DNA of 50,950 nucleotides from a virus: positions 1-50,950 of the IMG/VR virus record IMGVR_UViG_3300025864_000004; one strand, written 5' to 3'. The translations under genes were made by a program, and so were the position numbers. Below, piece by piece: positions 1-10,011 of the stretch (the stretch's first letter is position 1; every line of letters begins with the position of its first letter). Under the pieces are notes generated by a model, which was not told the DNA's origin, searched no databases, and saw nothing but the letters and a program-made list of their open reading frames with translations.

Positions 1-127
1 CAGCTTCTCTAGGCGCGGCATTTCGATACCGTCAAGAGTCCTCATGCGCTCATCGAAAAACATCCCGAACTCCTGCTTCTTCAGGTGCGTGGCCATATGC
101 CCAAGCGTCCCCAGAACTGTGTCGGAG
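1..127. repeat. Terminal direct repeat (left copy)
   Basis: These 127 bases are identical to 50824-50950. A 127-base exact overlap is what an assembler using k=127 leaves on a circular contig, so it is most likely an assembly overlap and not a biological terminal repeat. It lies inside a minus-strand gene whose frame is kept across the join. Confidence 0.95.
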
Positions 128-3100
128 AACTTTTTCGGCAGGTAGGTGAGGGCGTTCATGGCGGGGTTGCGCTCGATAGAGTACTGCACGGGGCCGTAGA
201 TGTTCTGCACGGTGGCGCTCTTGAGGTCCTTGGGGTCGATCTTGCCGGTGCGCAGGTGGCGCTCCGTTACGTTGTGGCTCATCATGGCGTGGATTTTACG
301 GTTGTACTCATCCTGAATACTCTTTATCCACGGCTTGTTGTCCAATCCCTGGGAAAGGAGTAGCGGGTCGAAAGCGTCGGGGTTGCGGGTGGGGAGCAGG
401 CCGGTCAGCTTGCGCCCGTCCGCACCAATGCCGCCGATGTAACGCGGATCGTTGTGCATCATGCGCCCAAGTTCTGCGTCGGCCATAGCTGACGCCTTGG
501 CTTTGTGCAGAGCAATCTGGTCGCGCTCGCTGAGGATTGGGGATGGTGCTGGCTTGGTTTTGTCAAGACTGCTGAGCGGGACGGACTCTTTTGGTGATCC
601 GGCTTTGAGCCGAGCGATTTCGGCCTCTATCTCCGACATTCTATCCATCGACGCCTTGACTTCGGCGGCGGGAAGGGTGACCGCCGGTCGAGTGGACCTC
701 TTCCCAAGAATCGCCACAAGATCGTCGGGGGATAGCTCAAGTCCGAAAAACTCATCGTTCAACAGCTCGGCCATAACGTCGATGTCCACCGGCTGCGGCC
801 TCTCCTGCAATTCTCTGACCGAGACGTTCTTCGTTCTCCTGCTCTTGAGCGTCCCCCCGAAGATTCCCTGCTTCCCTGCCAGCGGCATGTCCTCTTCGAC
901 GTGCCCCGCTACGGACTTGATGTCTATGCCGCCCATTTCGTTTATCCGCGCGATCAGGTCCTTGCGCGACTGGCCTTTGGTCAGGTCGGCAGGGGTTCTG
1001 TAATCCTTCCAATCCTGGTGTGCCGATGCGTCTCTGGAAAGAGTGTCGTAGCGGGAAAGATATTCCTGCTGAAGGTCAGCTATTTGCTGGTCCACACCGA
1101 CGCCCGGTGCTACATCGCCCGCCTTCGGAGGAGTAAGGTCCGACTTGTTGAGCGCCACCACTCGCCCGGACTCGGGACCAATATCTCCTGCCGCCTTCCT
1201 TCCCGTTACCTCACCAAACGTTGACTCGTAGACCACCGGGCTGGACCCGTCTTTAACCGCCTTCCGACGAGCATACTCCATGGCCTCTTTATAATCGTTG
1301 GTCCAGTTTTTCCCAGCGGATACGGCCCCCCCGGGGGCCTCAGCCGAAGTCGTTCCATGGTAGAGTTTGCCTCCAGAACTATCGACCTTCGGCGGCTTCA
1401 CCGTGACGGGAATCTTCGTCCGCTCGGCATCCGCCACAAGATCGGCGTATGCTGCGTCTCGCACTTCAAGCCAGTCTTTGACCGGCATGGACGTTTCGGC
1501 ATTGAAGGTCTTCAGTGACTGATGTACGCCCAGGTTCCGCGTCGTTACATCAGCAGCATCGGGGCCGATCTCGCCCCAGTCGGTCGCCCTCCCAAAGTCA
1601 GTGATGTCAAGGATGTTTGCACTGGTTTGGGGGCTACGCAGAACTGCCTCGGCAGCGTCGGTAGACATCGTGCTCTCAAAGCCGGGTAGCTTCTTCAGGC
1701 CCTTGATACCACCGACGGGGTTGACGCCGTTCAACATTCCTCTGAGCATCTCATCGGAGCCGATGATGGTGAACATGGTGCCCATTCGCGAGAGCCACAT
1801 ACGCTTGAAGGCAGAGTTGATGTCGGTGAGGTGGAGCCGTTTCTGGAGGATGGCCCAATCTTGCATACCCTTCCCACCGGAGAAGATGGCCAGTTCGGTG
1901 GGAGTGTAGTCGGGTGAGAAGGTCTTGCCGAACTGTGCCTCCGTGGCGGCTGTCGGCATACCGACAACCTGCGGGTCCATGATGTTGAGTTCGTGGATGG
2001 CGGCGTCTATGGAGGTCTGGGCACTCACCCGCTTCGCACCAAGAGAAGCGGCAGTCTTGGCGTCGGCCCCTACGAGCCGCTTATCAATGTCCTCCATGAC
2101 CTTGGTGGCGGCTCGCACCTTAACCAACACTGGTTCGGTGAGTTCCACCGGAAGACCAAGCGAGCCTTCCTCAAGACGGCCAGCTATAGTATCAGAGGGG
2201 TGGAGAAGGTAGCCGACTCGCGTGTCACGATTCTCTACCCCCACTCCCTTTCCACGGAATCGGCGCAGGAAGGAGTTCAGTTCATCGAGCTTCGTAGCCG
2301 CCCCTTCCTTGGGGACATGGGCGTTCTTGAGTGATGCTCGGGCACCCCTCAAGGCGGTCCCCACATCGCTCATAAGGCCAGGTCCCTTCAGCATCACGCC
2401 CGGAGCGGTAACTGAAGCTCCCTTGAAGAACTCCGCTGACACAGGCTGACTCCTGAAGTGCTTCTCAATGAGAGCGTTGAAGCCGGTCTTCTTGTGCGTC
2501 AGATAGCTGCGCACAGCCATCTCAGGGAAGTCAGCAGCGTCGAGGCGGGCCTTTATCATGCCGTCCACAAAGTCGTGGGCAACCTTGGAGTCGAGGCCCG
2601 CATAGCGCAGGGTACCAAGGACCTGATGCTCGGTGTCCACAACGGTGTCGAACACGCCCTCCGGCAGCGGTGCCATGAACGCCCTGTACCACGGAGCTAA
2701 CTTTGTGTCGCCGGTCATCTTGACGCGCAGGTTCTGCGCGACAGAGCGTGCGGTGAAGTGCGTATCGGGGTCGAAATACTTGGCCCCGAACTTATCGGGA
2801 CCATTCAGTTTTAGCAGCATCTCGTCAACGTTGTTAATCCCAGCGAGTTCTTTAGCCGCTCCGGGAGTGACGTTGTAGAGTTCCATGATTCGGGATGGAC
2901 TTGTCGCCGCCGTTAGAATCTCAGCGTGACTATTCACACCGAACGCCTTGAGTGCGGCGAGTGCCGGTGTGCTTTTTAGTACCCCACCGACTATCGCAGC
3001 CGAACCCGCCTGAAGGGGGAAGGTGAGTCCCGTGTCAATCCCGAACTGACCCCAAGCGGCGACGTACTCGTGTTTGGCCGGGTCCACCCCTATGTCGGAG

Positions 3101-5136
3101 AGATATTGGTACCAGAGACCGCGACCCTCACTCATCTTCCATGCCTTCGCGGCAGTCTCCAACATACTAGCATAGCCGTTGATGTGGTCCACAGCGTCCT
3201 GGTTGGGAAAGGTCTTGCCTGTCGGGTCGAGAGTTCCCACTAACTCCCCAGTAGACGGGTCCTTCGTGACCATGGGCACCCCAGGTTTGCCCGGCTTATA
3301 ATTAGGGTCAATCTTCAGGAGACTATCGATTCGATATGCAGCCGCAGCACGATTTGCTTCGGCGATGGTCCAAGAAACCCCCGCATTCAACTTCGCGAAC
3401 TGCTCACTCACGCCACCCTTGGTGCCCTTGATTATGGGACCGACTACGGGAGCTGTCTCGGGGGCGTTCCACATCCAATCCGCAGCCTTGCCGACGCCCT
3501 TGGCGTCGTAGGACATCCCCTTGGTAACGAAGTCGCCCAGCTTGCCCGAGGTGGCGATAAGGTGCCACACGACCTCGGGAGGGGCCTTCAGTGGGGCAAA
3601 GAAACGTGAGATGGCGGTACTCTTGCTAAGGCCCTGAGCCCCCGCCTGTTCGGCCTGCGGGAGGTTGACCGTGCCCCACTTCTTCGCATACCAGAGCGCA
3701 AACCCCGATTCGCTCACGCCAACCGGACGGGCCATCATGGAAGACTTATAGACGAAGGTGAGGAACTGGTCGTCGCCTATGCCCCCCATGTCCTGCGCGA
3801 GCTTCCCGGGTTCAGTCCCACCACCCTGTACGTTGGTGCGCTCCAATATCGCGCTGGCCTCACCCTTCTCATGGGGGTCTTTAGAGAACATTGCTGCCGC
3901 AAGGTTGGAGCCGTAGACGAACTGGTTGACCACGGAGACGTAGGGTAGGGCGGAGCCGATGGTGGGAATCACTCCGCTCTTGATCGGGGCGTACCCCCTC
4001 TCGGCAAGCGCCTTCTCTACTTCCTTCTTCTGCGCTTCGTCACGGCTCATGAACCAATCAAGATCACGAGCGCCCTGATAGACAGCCTCTGGCTTCTTGC
4101 CGAGGTACTCGTCCGGGTTCCACGCCACGTCCCTCGATCTTTCCATGGCCCCAGCAAATTTCTCGGGGAGATGCTTTATTTGGTTCCAAACTCCACCCGT
4201 ACCGAAACTCCAGAAGCCGGGATGGTTGCCCGTATCCGGGGGTGGAGCCTTGGAGAGGTCAGCCTTCTTGAACATGAGGTCAGCCTGTTCGCCCGTGAGT
4301 GCGATTGGCTGGTCTGTGGGGGGCGGAACTTTCGACGGATACTTATGCGTCTCCTGCATAAACTTCATCCACGCATCTGCACCGGGGGTACCAACTCCTG
4401 CCTGTAGTACATAGGGGGATGTGACTGAGGGATCAAGGTCGGTCATGGAGAGTCCGGCAGACAGTAGGTCTACCATCTTCTGCGGGCCGGGGATCGTGCC
4501 GGTAGCCTGCCACTGGCCGAGTGCTATGTCTCTGACTGGAGTGTCTGCGGGGGGCACGGGTAGGTCGGAAGTCCGCGGGGTAGGCGGAGCGGTGGCGGGG
4601 GTGGCCTGGTCCAAGGCTGTGGGCAACGGAGGGGCGGAGAGGATGTCGCTGCCACCGTTCTGAGCGTAGGAGTCGAGTACGCCCTGATACTTCTTGGTCG
4701 GCTCGGCCACGTTCTGCTCGTGAAAAGCGTGGTAGTCGAGTCCACCGGCACCGATGTTGACCTTCGCGCCGCTGGCATTCGGGACTGTCATGCCACCATG
4801 CTTCTTCAGTCCGTCAATCCAAGTTCGGGCGGTGTCGATAGCCTTCGACATCTCTTTGGCTTCCGGCTTCTTAGTCGTCCACGACAGGCGTTGCATGTAC
4901 TGAACGTCTTTGATAGTGAGCGACTTGCCCGCTTGTGACTTTTTCGCGATAGCCTTGAAGGGGGCGATGCTATTGACATGACCAGATACGCGCGGAGCCG
5001 CGTGCGGAGCGGCGGGTCGTGCTGCGGGCTGCTTCTTTGGAGGTATTCTCGCCCAGCCGTCCAGAGGAACCGCAGGCTTCTTCTTTTTCTTTGGGGGTCG
5101 GTACGCCTGTGGACCATGCGGACCAATAATCGCCAT
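1..5136 (-). CDS. Giant virion protein with ADP-ribosyltransferase-like domain (N-terminal part; continues at 50823)
   Basis: I read the whole stretch in frame and found no stop. Joined to 48583-50823 it makes one gene of 7377 nt, 2458 residues. The ATG at 5134-5136 follows the stop of the preceding gene by one base. The first ~60 residues are rich in Pro, Lys and Ala. Around residues 1255-1330 is a KLYHGT motif (Tyr1259, His1260) followed by NWTNDYKEAMEYARR and VVYESTFGEV, the pattern of ADP-ribosyltransferase (ART) domains in phage polyvalent proteins. The gene lies between portal and scaffold, where SPP1-like phages keep the MuF protein, which often carries toxin or ART tails. It is therefore probably a capsid-internal, injected protein. 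The role is inferred; the ART call is from motifs only. The window edge splits the gene, which is not truncated in the genome. Confidence 0.8.
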   Translation of the reverse strand, partial: MAIIGPHGPQAYRPPKKKKKPAVPLDGWARIPPKKQPAARPAAPHAAPRVSGHVNSIAPFKAIAKKSQAGKSLTIKDVQYMQRLSWTTKKPEAKEMSKAIDTARTWIDGLKKHGGMTVPNASGAKVNIGAGGLDYHAFHEQNVAEPTKKYQGVLDSYAQNGGSDILSAPPLPTALDQATPATAPPTPRTSDLPVPPADTPVRDIALGQWQATGTIPGPQKMVDLLSAGLSMTDLDPSVTSPYVLQAGVGTPGADAWMKFMQETHKYPSKVPPPTDQPIALTGEQADLMFKKADLSKAPPPDTGNHPGFWSFGTGGVWNQIKHLPEKFAGAMERSRDVAWNPDEYLGKKPEAVYQGARDLDWFMSRDEAQKKEVEKALAERGYAPIKSGVIPTIGSALPYVSVVNQFVYGSNLAAAMFSKDPHEKGEASAILERTNVQGGGTEPGKLAQDMGGIGDDQFLTFVYKSSMMARPVGVSESGFALWYAKKWGTVNLPQAEQAGAQGLSKSTAISRFFAPLKAPPEVVWHLIATSGKLGDFVTKGMSYDAKGVGKAADWMWNAPETAPVVGPIIKGTKGGVSEQFAKLNAGVSWTIAEANRAAAAYRIDSLLKIDPNYKPGKPGVPMVTKDPSTGELVGTLDPTGKTFPNQDAVDHINGYASMLETAAKAWKMSEGRGLWYQYLSDIGVDPAKHEYVAAWGQFGIDTGLTFPLQAGSAAIVGGVLKSTPALAALKAFGVNSHAEILTAATSPSRIMELYNVTPGAAKELAGINNVDEMLLKLNGPDKFGAKYFDPDTHFTARSVAQNLRVKMTGDTKLAPWYRAFMAPLPEGVFDTVVDTEHQVLGTLRYAGLDSKVAHDFVDGMIKARLDAADFPEMAVRSYLTHKKTGFNALIEKHFRSQPVSAEFFKGASVTAPGVMLKGPGLMSDVGTALRGARASLKNAHVPKEGAATKLDELNSFLRRFRGKGVGVENRDTRVGYLLHPSDTIAGRLEEGSLGLPVELTEPVLVKVRAATKVMEDIDKRLVGADAKTAASLGAKRVSAQTSIDAAIHELNIMDPQVVGMPTAATEAQFGKTFSPDYTPTELAIFSGGKGMQDWAILQKRLHLTDINSAFKRMWLSRMGTMFTIIGSDEMLRGMLNGVNPVGGIKGLKKLPGFESTMSTDAAEAVLRSPQTSANILDITDFGRATDWGEIGPDAADVTTRNLGVHQSLKTFNAETSMPVKDWLEVRDAAYADLVADAERTKIPVTVKPPKVDSSGGKLYHGTTSAEAPGGAVSAGKNWTNDYKEAMEYARRKAVKDGSSPVVYESTFGEVTGRKAAGDIGPESGRVVALNKSDLTPPKAGDVAPGVGVDQQIADLQQEYLSRYDTLSRDASAHQDWKDYRTPADLTKGQSRKDLIARINEMGGIDIKSVAGHVEEDMPLAGKQGIFGGTLKSRRTKNVSVRELQERPQPVDIDVMAELLNDEFFGLELSPDDLVAILGKRSTRPAVTLPAAEVKASMDRMSEIEAEIARLKAGSPKESVPLSSLDKTKPAPSPILSERDQIALHKAKASAMADAELGRMMHNDPRYIGGIGADGRKLTGLLPTRNPDAFDPLLLSQGLDNKPWIKSIQDEYNRKIHAMMSHNVTERHLRTGKIDPKDLKSATVQNIYGPVQYSIERNPAMNALTYLPKKFSDTVLGTLGHMATHLKKQEFGMFFDERMRTLDGIEMPRLEKL

Positions 5137-5137
5137 G

Positions 5138-5515
5138 TCAGCCCTGCATCTTGAAGAACGGTGTGTCCGCCTTTACCTTGACGGCAATAGCCTGATACCT
5201 TTGTGCGGCAACGCTGGCGTAGTATTTGAGCCACGGCCCTGCGTCGGGAGCAGCAGCCTTCTGGGAGAGAACTTGAGCCGTCTTCATGGCCCGTGCCATC
5301 TCGCTCATAATGTTCTGGTGTTCCAGTGGGACGCCGGGGGTGGGGACGGGTGATCCGGACGGGGCCGTCCCACCCCCTCGCTGCCCCTCAAGGGGCTTCG
5401 GATTCCCCGTCATCGGAGTTGTAGTGGTGGCCTTCTTTAGGCGGTCGATAGTCGATACGTCGCCGTATTGTTTCGTTTGATTCACGCTAATTGGCGAGGA
5501 ACCTACTCCAGCCAT
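5138..5515 (-). CDS. Small virion-region protein, 125 aa
   Basis: I do not recognise a family. The N-terminal half is low-complexity and rich in Pro, Gly, Thr and Ser (about residues 28-65). The C-terminal half looks helical, with an Ala- and Lys-rich stretch. The start ATG shares its A with the TAA stop of the upstream 76-aa gene (TAATG), so translation is probably coupled. It sits between portal and the giant protein, so a structural or assembly role is likely, but nothing in the sequence proves it. Confidence 0.75.
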   Translation of the reverse strand: MAGVGSSPISVNQTKQYGDVSTIDRLKKATTTTPMTGNPKPLEGQRGGGTAPSGSPVPTPGVPLEHQNIMSEMARAMKTAQVLSQKAAAPDAGPWLKYYASVAAQRYQAIAVKVKADTPFFKMQG

Positions 5516-5745
5516 TATGCCTGCTTTGTCCCGTGAGGATCGCTATACCACGGCATCCTGACGGTTCTACGCTTCCTACCCGCATTAGGAATCCCCCTCT
5601 GAGGGGGGGGTGGGTCTTCCTTGGACTGCTTGTAGGTCTTTGGGACCGTATCGTAATCCCTCAATTTGGGTTTAGCCGGTGGCTTGTTGGGGCCGGGCAT
5701 ACCCGGCGGCGTGTAGTGAAGTTTGCTACCTTTTATTTTGGCCAT
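5515..5745 (-). CDS. Small basic proline-rich protein, 76 aa
   Basis: A short protein rich in Pro, Lys and Arg with no recognised domain. The ATG at 5745 overlaps the portal TGA (TGATG) and is preceded by a good Shine-Dalgarno (SD) sequence (AGGAGGTGG) inside the end of the portal gene. It is part of the head operon and is probably co-translated with portal. No function is proposed. Confidence 0.75.
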   Translation of the reverse strand: MAKIKGSKLHYTPPGMPGPNKPPAKPKLRDYDTVPKTYKQSKEDPPPPQRGIPNAGRKRRTVRMPWYSDPHGTKQA

Positions 5746-7988
5746 CACTGACCACCTCCTACCAGTGCAGCGAGTTCAGGCGGAAGTCCGCCGGGAGATG
5801 GACCAGCAGGTGGTGCCCCTCCTTCGGGGGGCGTTTGTGGGGGTCCGTTAGCAGTGGAGCCTGTTTGTTCTCCGCCCGCCACCTGCGTCGTCTGTTCGTC
5901 AGGACTAGGAGCGCCCTGCTTGAATTGGAGGTGCCCATAGACCTCGGGTACCTTCTCGGCAGCCCGCGTGATGGTGCCCTGGTCCTGCGGGTCTGTTATC
6001 CAGACCGTTACGGTCCAGTTGTCGGATGCGAACTTCTCGGGAGCTATGAACGGATCGCCGCCGAACCAGACGCTACCCTTCAGCTTGGGGATGCCCCGGA
6101 AGAACTCTTCGAGGATGCTGATGAGTTGATTGGTCGGGTCGGTGCTACCGTTCGCGCCCGCCGTGGCCGGAGGAGCTGCGCCCTCGGGGCTTGGGGGCGC
6201 TCCGGTCTCGCCCATGAAGCCGCGCTCCAGACCGTAGTTGGTCTGTTGCTGGTCGGCCAGCGGACTGTTGGCAGTCATCCCACTATTAGCGACCTGTTGA
6301 CTCATGGCGAGACCCTCAGCCTTCCACTTGCGGTCACGGTCGATAGCGGCACGGGTGCGCTTCTTGTTGGTGATCTGTGGGAGATCGTCGGCAACGGAGT
6401 CCCAGTCGATGAGTTCGTTCTGGTAGAGCTGCATCAGTTCCACGGCGTTGCCCTGCCGGTCCATGTAGCTCTGAGCAGCAAGGTAAACTTCAATCTCAGT
6501 CCACATCTGGCCGTTGACAACGAAGTCGGCGGGAGTGGCCTCGATGTAGTATGTGACCTTGTTCTTTGAGCCCGAGAGCTTCAGCGTGCCGCTGGCACCG
6601 GGGAAGTCCTTCCACATCATCAGCATGTACTTGATAACCTGCTTCCACGCACTCATCACAATGTCGAGGCGAGTCTGCATCCGTGCGGCGATGGGACCGA
6701 GCTGGGCGTTGAAACCCTTGCCCGTGATGATGGAGCCGCCACCCTCAGAGCGCAGGACTGCGGGGTTGTCGGCAATCAGGTCGAACCACGACTGGAGAGT
6801 GCTACCGAGCTGCCAGAAGGCGTTGGGCAGTGCTATGGGGCCGAGCACCTCAGCAGCGCCGTTGGGTCCCATCGTGGCCACGCCGCCCTTTCCGATAGCA
6901 AGGTCCGGGGGCACGTTGAGCGGGTCCTTGATAACGATGGTCGGCTTGACCATCGCGGAGGCCATCTCGTCAGTCAGACTCATATGGTAGTTGATTTGCT
7001 TGGCGACGGGAATGGCGTCCTTCATCTCATTACCGCCAAAGATCATGCCGGGGAGGCCGAGAGCACCGACGCAGACGATGGGCACGATTCCCATGAGATT
7101 CTTGACCGGGTTATGCGCCCACTCCTTACCGTCAAGGACGGTGTAGAAGTTCTCCTCGTCGATCATCTGGATTACCTCTACGTCGTTCCTGCCAATGTAC
7201 TTCTTGTTGCCCCAACGTGCCTCGATGTCGTTGCCGTTCATAACCTCCATCCACAGGGCTTTGGTCAGTTCCAGTCCGTCCACGTCGTAGGACACTGGAT
7301 AGAAGTCTTGAGGAGTCCTCGTGAAGATGCGCGGGCACTCGTGCCGGAAGTCGGGCCACACACCGATAACAGCTCCGTCCATAGCGCACATGGACCACGC
7401 GATGTCACGGCAACGCTTGGGCATGTTGCTGAAGGCGAGGAGTGAGGAAATGGCCTGTTCCAGCCGGTCGGCAAAGTCGATACCCCAGTCCTGCCCGGTG
7501 TCACCCGTGGAGGCAGCAATGCCGGGAGGAAGTGGTCCGGGGGGCGCTGGGCCGATTGGGCCAGCAGGCATAGCCTCTGGACCTGGAGCCGGTGGGCTCG
7601 CACCCAGGCCCCCCGGAAGTGCTGTCAGGCTCGGAGGACCTGACGTTGCTCCAATGGCGCTGGGGGAAGCACCCGGAGCCAGTTGCGGCGGCGGCTCGAT
7701 AACTCGTACCGTGGGAGGCAGTGCGAGGAACGCCACCTTATTCTCGATAGCAGGCTTAATGAGGTTGATCGGAGTGGTGAGCTGAGTATCCTCTTCCCCC
7801 TCTTTGGGAGTGAAGACCGAAGAGAGAGCCTTCTGGATACCGCTCATGAAACCCTGCTTCTTCGTCTCATTGAGGGTGGAACCGGCATAGAACTTGAGCA
7901 CCTCGTCGTAAGATGAGTTACGAGCTGCATCGCGCTCCTTGAGCTGCCCATACAAGTCTGTAACCATCTTAATGCCACTAGTCGCCAT
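5745..7988 (-). CDS. Portal protein, 747 aa
   Basis: The dodecameric portal forms the DNA channel at one head vertex and docks the terminase. The gene directly follows terL in the usual packaging-gene order. The length (747 aa) suits large podovirus-type portals. The central part (about residues 180-500) has the alternating strands and helices of portal proteins. There are Pro/Gly/Ala-rich insertions at about residues 110-165 and 595-620 and another at the C-terminus, probably disordered. It has its own promoter at 8041. The ATG at 7986-7988 has a GGGGGT-like SD sequence. The call rests on gene order, size and general resemblance; I see no single diagnostic motif. Confidence 0.85.
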   Translation of the reverse strand: MATSGIKMVTDLYGQLKERDAARNSSYDEVLKFYAGSTLNETKKQGFMSGIQKALSSVFTPKEGEEDTQLTTPINLIKPAIENKVAFLALPPTVRVIEPPPQLAPGASPSAIGATSGPPSLTALPGGLGASPPAPGPEAMPAGPIGPAPPGPLPPGIAASTGDTGQDWGIDFADRLEQAISSLLAFSNMPKRCRDIAWSMCAMDGAVIGVWPDFRHECPRIFTRTPQDFYPVSYDVDGLELTKALWMEVMNGNDIEARWGNKKYIGRNDVEVIQMIDEENFYTVLDGKEWAHNPVKNLMGIVPIVCVGALGLPGMIFGGNEMKDAIPVAKQINYHMSLTDEMASAMVKPTIVIKDPLNVPPDLAIGKGGVATMGPNGAAEVLGPIALPNAFWQLGSTLQSWFDLIADNPAVLRSEGGGSIITGKGFNAQLGPIAARMQTRLDIVMSAWKQVIKYMLMMWKDFPGASGTLKLSGSKNKVTYYIEATPADFVVNGQMWTEIEVYLAAQSYMDRQGNAVELMQLYQNELIDWDSVADDLPQITNKKRTRAAIDRDRKWKAEGLAMSQQVANSGMTANSPLADQQQTNYGLERGFMGETGAPPSPEGAAPPATAGANGSTDPTNQLISILEEFFRGIPKLKGSVWFGGDPFIAPEKFASDNWTVTVWITDPQDQGTITRAAEKVPEVYGHLQFKQGAPSPDEQTTQVAGGEQTGSTANGPPQTPPEGGAPPAGPSPGGLPPELAALVGGGQ

Positions 7989-8040
7989 GCGGGACCCCCT
8001 GCTTCAATAAGAACCTCCAAGAATGTTTACTTTCTCATCT

Positions 8041-8065
8041 ATTATACCACAGGTCTGAATAACGT
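8041..8065 (-). promoter_or_regulatory. Late promoter for portal/head operon
   Basis: On the minus strand this reads CCTGTGGTATAATAG: a perfect -10 (complement of 8041-8046) with an extended TGTGG. It resembles the other late promoters near 38279, 46097 and 48569. Transcription would start near 8034, giving a ~46-nt leader for portal. Confidence 0.75.
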
Positions 8066-8068
8066 AGG

Positions 8069-9835
8069 TTAGTCGAACGCAGGGTTGTGGATCATTGTCC
8101 CACTACCCCCCTTGGTAAACCATGACTTGAAGTCCTTGCTAGCGTCGCGGATGGGAACCTGCGCCAACCATAGGCTCATCACAAGGTCGCAGGTACCCTT
8201 TGGATACATGAGCATCTCACCGATGAAAGTCTCTGCTTTTGCCTCGTCTGCCGGTGTAGCGTAGGGGATTCTAAAGCGTCCGTTCTGTAGCATCTCTCCC
8301 ATGGCGAATACCCCAGACTCCGGGTCTGTCTTGTTGTTTCCCGTATATGATGGCCGTATAAGGTTCTTGTCTACATATGGCTTCATCCTATCGTTGTCGA
8401 TAATCCACTTTCCGAAAGCATTCTTCTCTACGGTAGCCGTTGCGTAGTGGTATTTCGCATAGAATCCGGGGATGCCGTACATGGGATTACCTTCAAGGAG
8501 ATGGTCCAGCATTCTGTCAAAGTTATCCTGCAACTTGAGGTAGTCAATGAGGTAGATTCTACGTTCTGGGTCGGTCTTGTCATGTCCCAGCACCACATAT
8601 GCCGCATAGGCACTCCATCTAGACTTAGAACCGCTTGCAGGGTCGAATCCAAGGAGTATCTCCCATCTTGAGTCGGTTTCTCCAAAAGAGCGGTCTGTAT
8701 CGAGACAGCCGGGATGACTGATGGTCTGCCCGTTGACCTCTTCGTCGTGCCCGCGAATCCAAGCCTCACGGAAAGCCATCTCTTCCTCATTGAACGAAAT
8801 GTTCCGAAGGCGTTTATTGTACGCGATGGTCCCAAGAGATAGGCGCAGCGAGTCCAGAGCCGCCGGTTTCAGCATCTTGTCGGATAGCGAGATAGAGCAC
8901 TTCTTGTCTTTCCAGCAGTCGAACTTGATACAGGTGAACGTGGGGTCGCGCATAACCATCGCGTAGAAGGCTTCGGGGTGAAAGATCGTCCCAACGATTC
9001 CCGTGCCCCAGTACCGAGCCGTATTTGACCAAGTGAGTCTCTGGGGCACCTTAACCTGATCGTTCTTATCGCGCTCCCAAAGTGGCCGGGCAGAGGTGAG
9101 TGGACCGATGCGCACCCACTCCAGGAACTTGCCCCGCATATCTGGGGTCCGGGCGGTATCGGGGGTCTCAACGTCGTCGATGTAGACCTGATCGGATCGC
9201 TTGCCAAGTTCAGCGTGGGAGTTGGTACCGTAAAACTCGAAGTTCTCCCGAACATCGCGCCACTGGCGCTGCTGGACGGAGAATGCGTTGTTACTCCACG
9301 GAACCGCCTTATCCACTGGCATGAACTCCCCAAAATCCTTGACTAGACGTGGATTGGTGAGTTCCCTGCGGATGCTGGTTGAGAAGCTGAAAGCCTCAGT
9401 TTCGTTCTTTCCGATAAACTGTAGGCGAGCGTTCGGGTTATCACAGATTGACATGACGGGGATGGCTCGCGTGGATACCACGGTCGTCTTCCCAAACCCC
9501 GCTGGCCAGAGTATAAGCGCATTAGGTTTCCCCATCTCTCCGGGTTTGTCGAAGTAGTAGGGTGAGAAGCCGGGTTTACCGGCGTGCTGTATCCATCCGT
9601 TCTCGAAGAGCCACTCCATCTTTGCCTCATGGATGAACCGATATGCCTCTTCCTCGGTACGGAAGCGCCCTCGCAACACCTTCATAGAAAACACTTGGTA
9701 GGGGTCTAGCTCCAGATCGAGGTATTGGCGGGCGAACAGCTCCTCTGCGTTGTCCGAGTCGAGAAGCATGTACTTGTAGAGCTTCTCGTCGTCAATATTT
9801 CTCAGGGCAACGTCGGGGTCCTTGCTCGTGGGCAA
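8069..9835 (-). CDS. terL: Terminase large subunit (TerL), 588 aa
   Basis: The DNA-packaging motor: an ATPase that pumps DNA into the prohead, plus a nuclease that cuts concatemers. The Walker A motif is at residues 111-118 (PAGFGKTT) and the Walker B is at 217-223 (VYIDDVE). The RNase H-like nuclease begins with LLGFDPASG, whose first acidic residue is Asp398. The 588-residue length is normal. The apparent start is TTG at 9833-9835, since two stops lie just upstream and the next ATG is residue 23. A GGGAG sequence lies ~17 nt upstream, so the start is not certain. It lies 8 nt after a 55-aa gene, in the terS-terL-portal order. Confidence 0.95.
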   Translation of the reverse strand: MPTSKDPDVALRNIDDEKLYKYMLLDSDNAEELFARQYLDLELDPYQVFSMKVLRGRFRTEEEAYRFIHEAKMEWLFENGWIQHAGKPGFSPYYFDKPGEMGKPNALILWPAGFGKTTVVSTRAIPVMSICDNPNARLQFIGKNETEAFSFSTSIRRELTNPRLVKDFGEFMPVDKAVPWSNNAFSVQQRQWRDVRENFEFYGTNSHAELGKRSDQVYIDDVETPDTARTPDMRGKFLEWVRIGPLTSARPLWERDKNDQVKVPQRLTWSNTARYWGTGIVGTIFHPEAFYAMVMRDPTFTCIKFDCWKDKKCSISLSDKMLKPAALDSLRLSLGTIAYNKRLRNISFNEEEMAFREAWIRGHDEEVNGQTISHPGCLDTDRSFGETDSRWEILLGFDPASGSKSRWSAYAAYVVLGHDKTDPERRIYLIDYLKLQDNFDRMLDHLLEGNPMYGIPGFYAKYHYATATVEKNAFGKWIIDNDRMKPYVDKNLIRPSYTGNNKTDPESGVFAMGEMLQNGRFRIPYATPADEAKAETFIGEMLMYPKGTCDLVMSLWLAQVPIRDASKDFKSWFTKGGSGTMIHNPAFD

Positions 9836-9843
9836 CTTGGTCG

Positions 9844-10011
9844 CTATTTCGACTCCCAGAACGAACAGTAGTCATCATCGGACACGAATACATCGAATAT
9901 TGAGCAAATCGTGTCCTCAATACTCACGAGTTGCCCCTCGAAGTCCTCGATACGGACCATCTCTCGGTCTTGGAATTTGCAGTCCCTACATAATCCCTTC
10001 AATTCCCTCAC
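9844..10011 (-). CDS. Tiny Cys-containing protein between terS and terL, 55 aa
   Basis: A GTG-started frame of 55 codons overlaps the stop of the preceding frame (GTGA) and ends 8 nt before terL. It has a CRDC knuckle near residue 8 and a further Cys near residue 49 in an acidic C-terminus (DDDYCSFWE). Its tight coupling to both neighbours supports translation. It might be a small packaging accessory protein, but I do not recognise it. Confidence 0.6.
   Translation of the reverse strand: MRELKGLCRDCKFQDREMVRIEDFEGQLVSIEDTICSIFDVFVSDDDYCSFWESK

Noticed and set aside
5679-6569. Plus-strand open frame of 296 codons
   Set aside because: Antisense to the portal gene, no SD sequence or recognisable domain.
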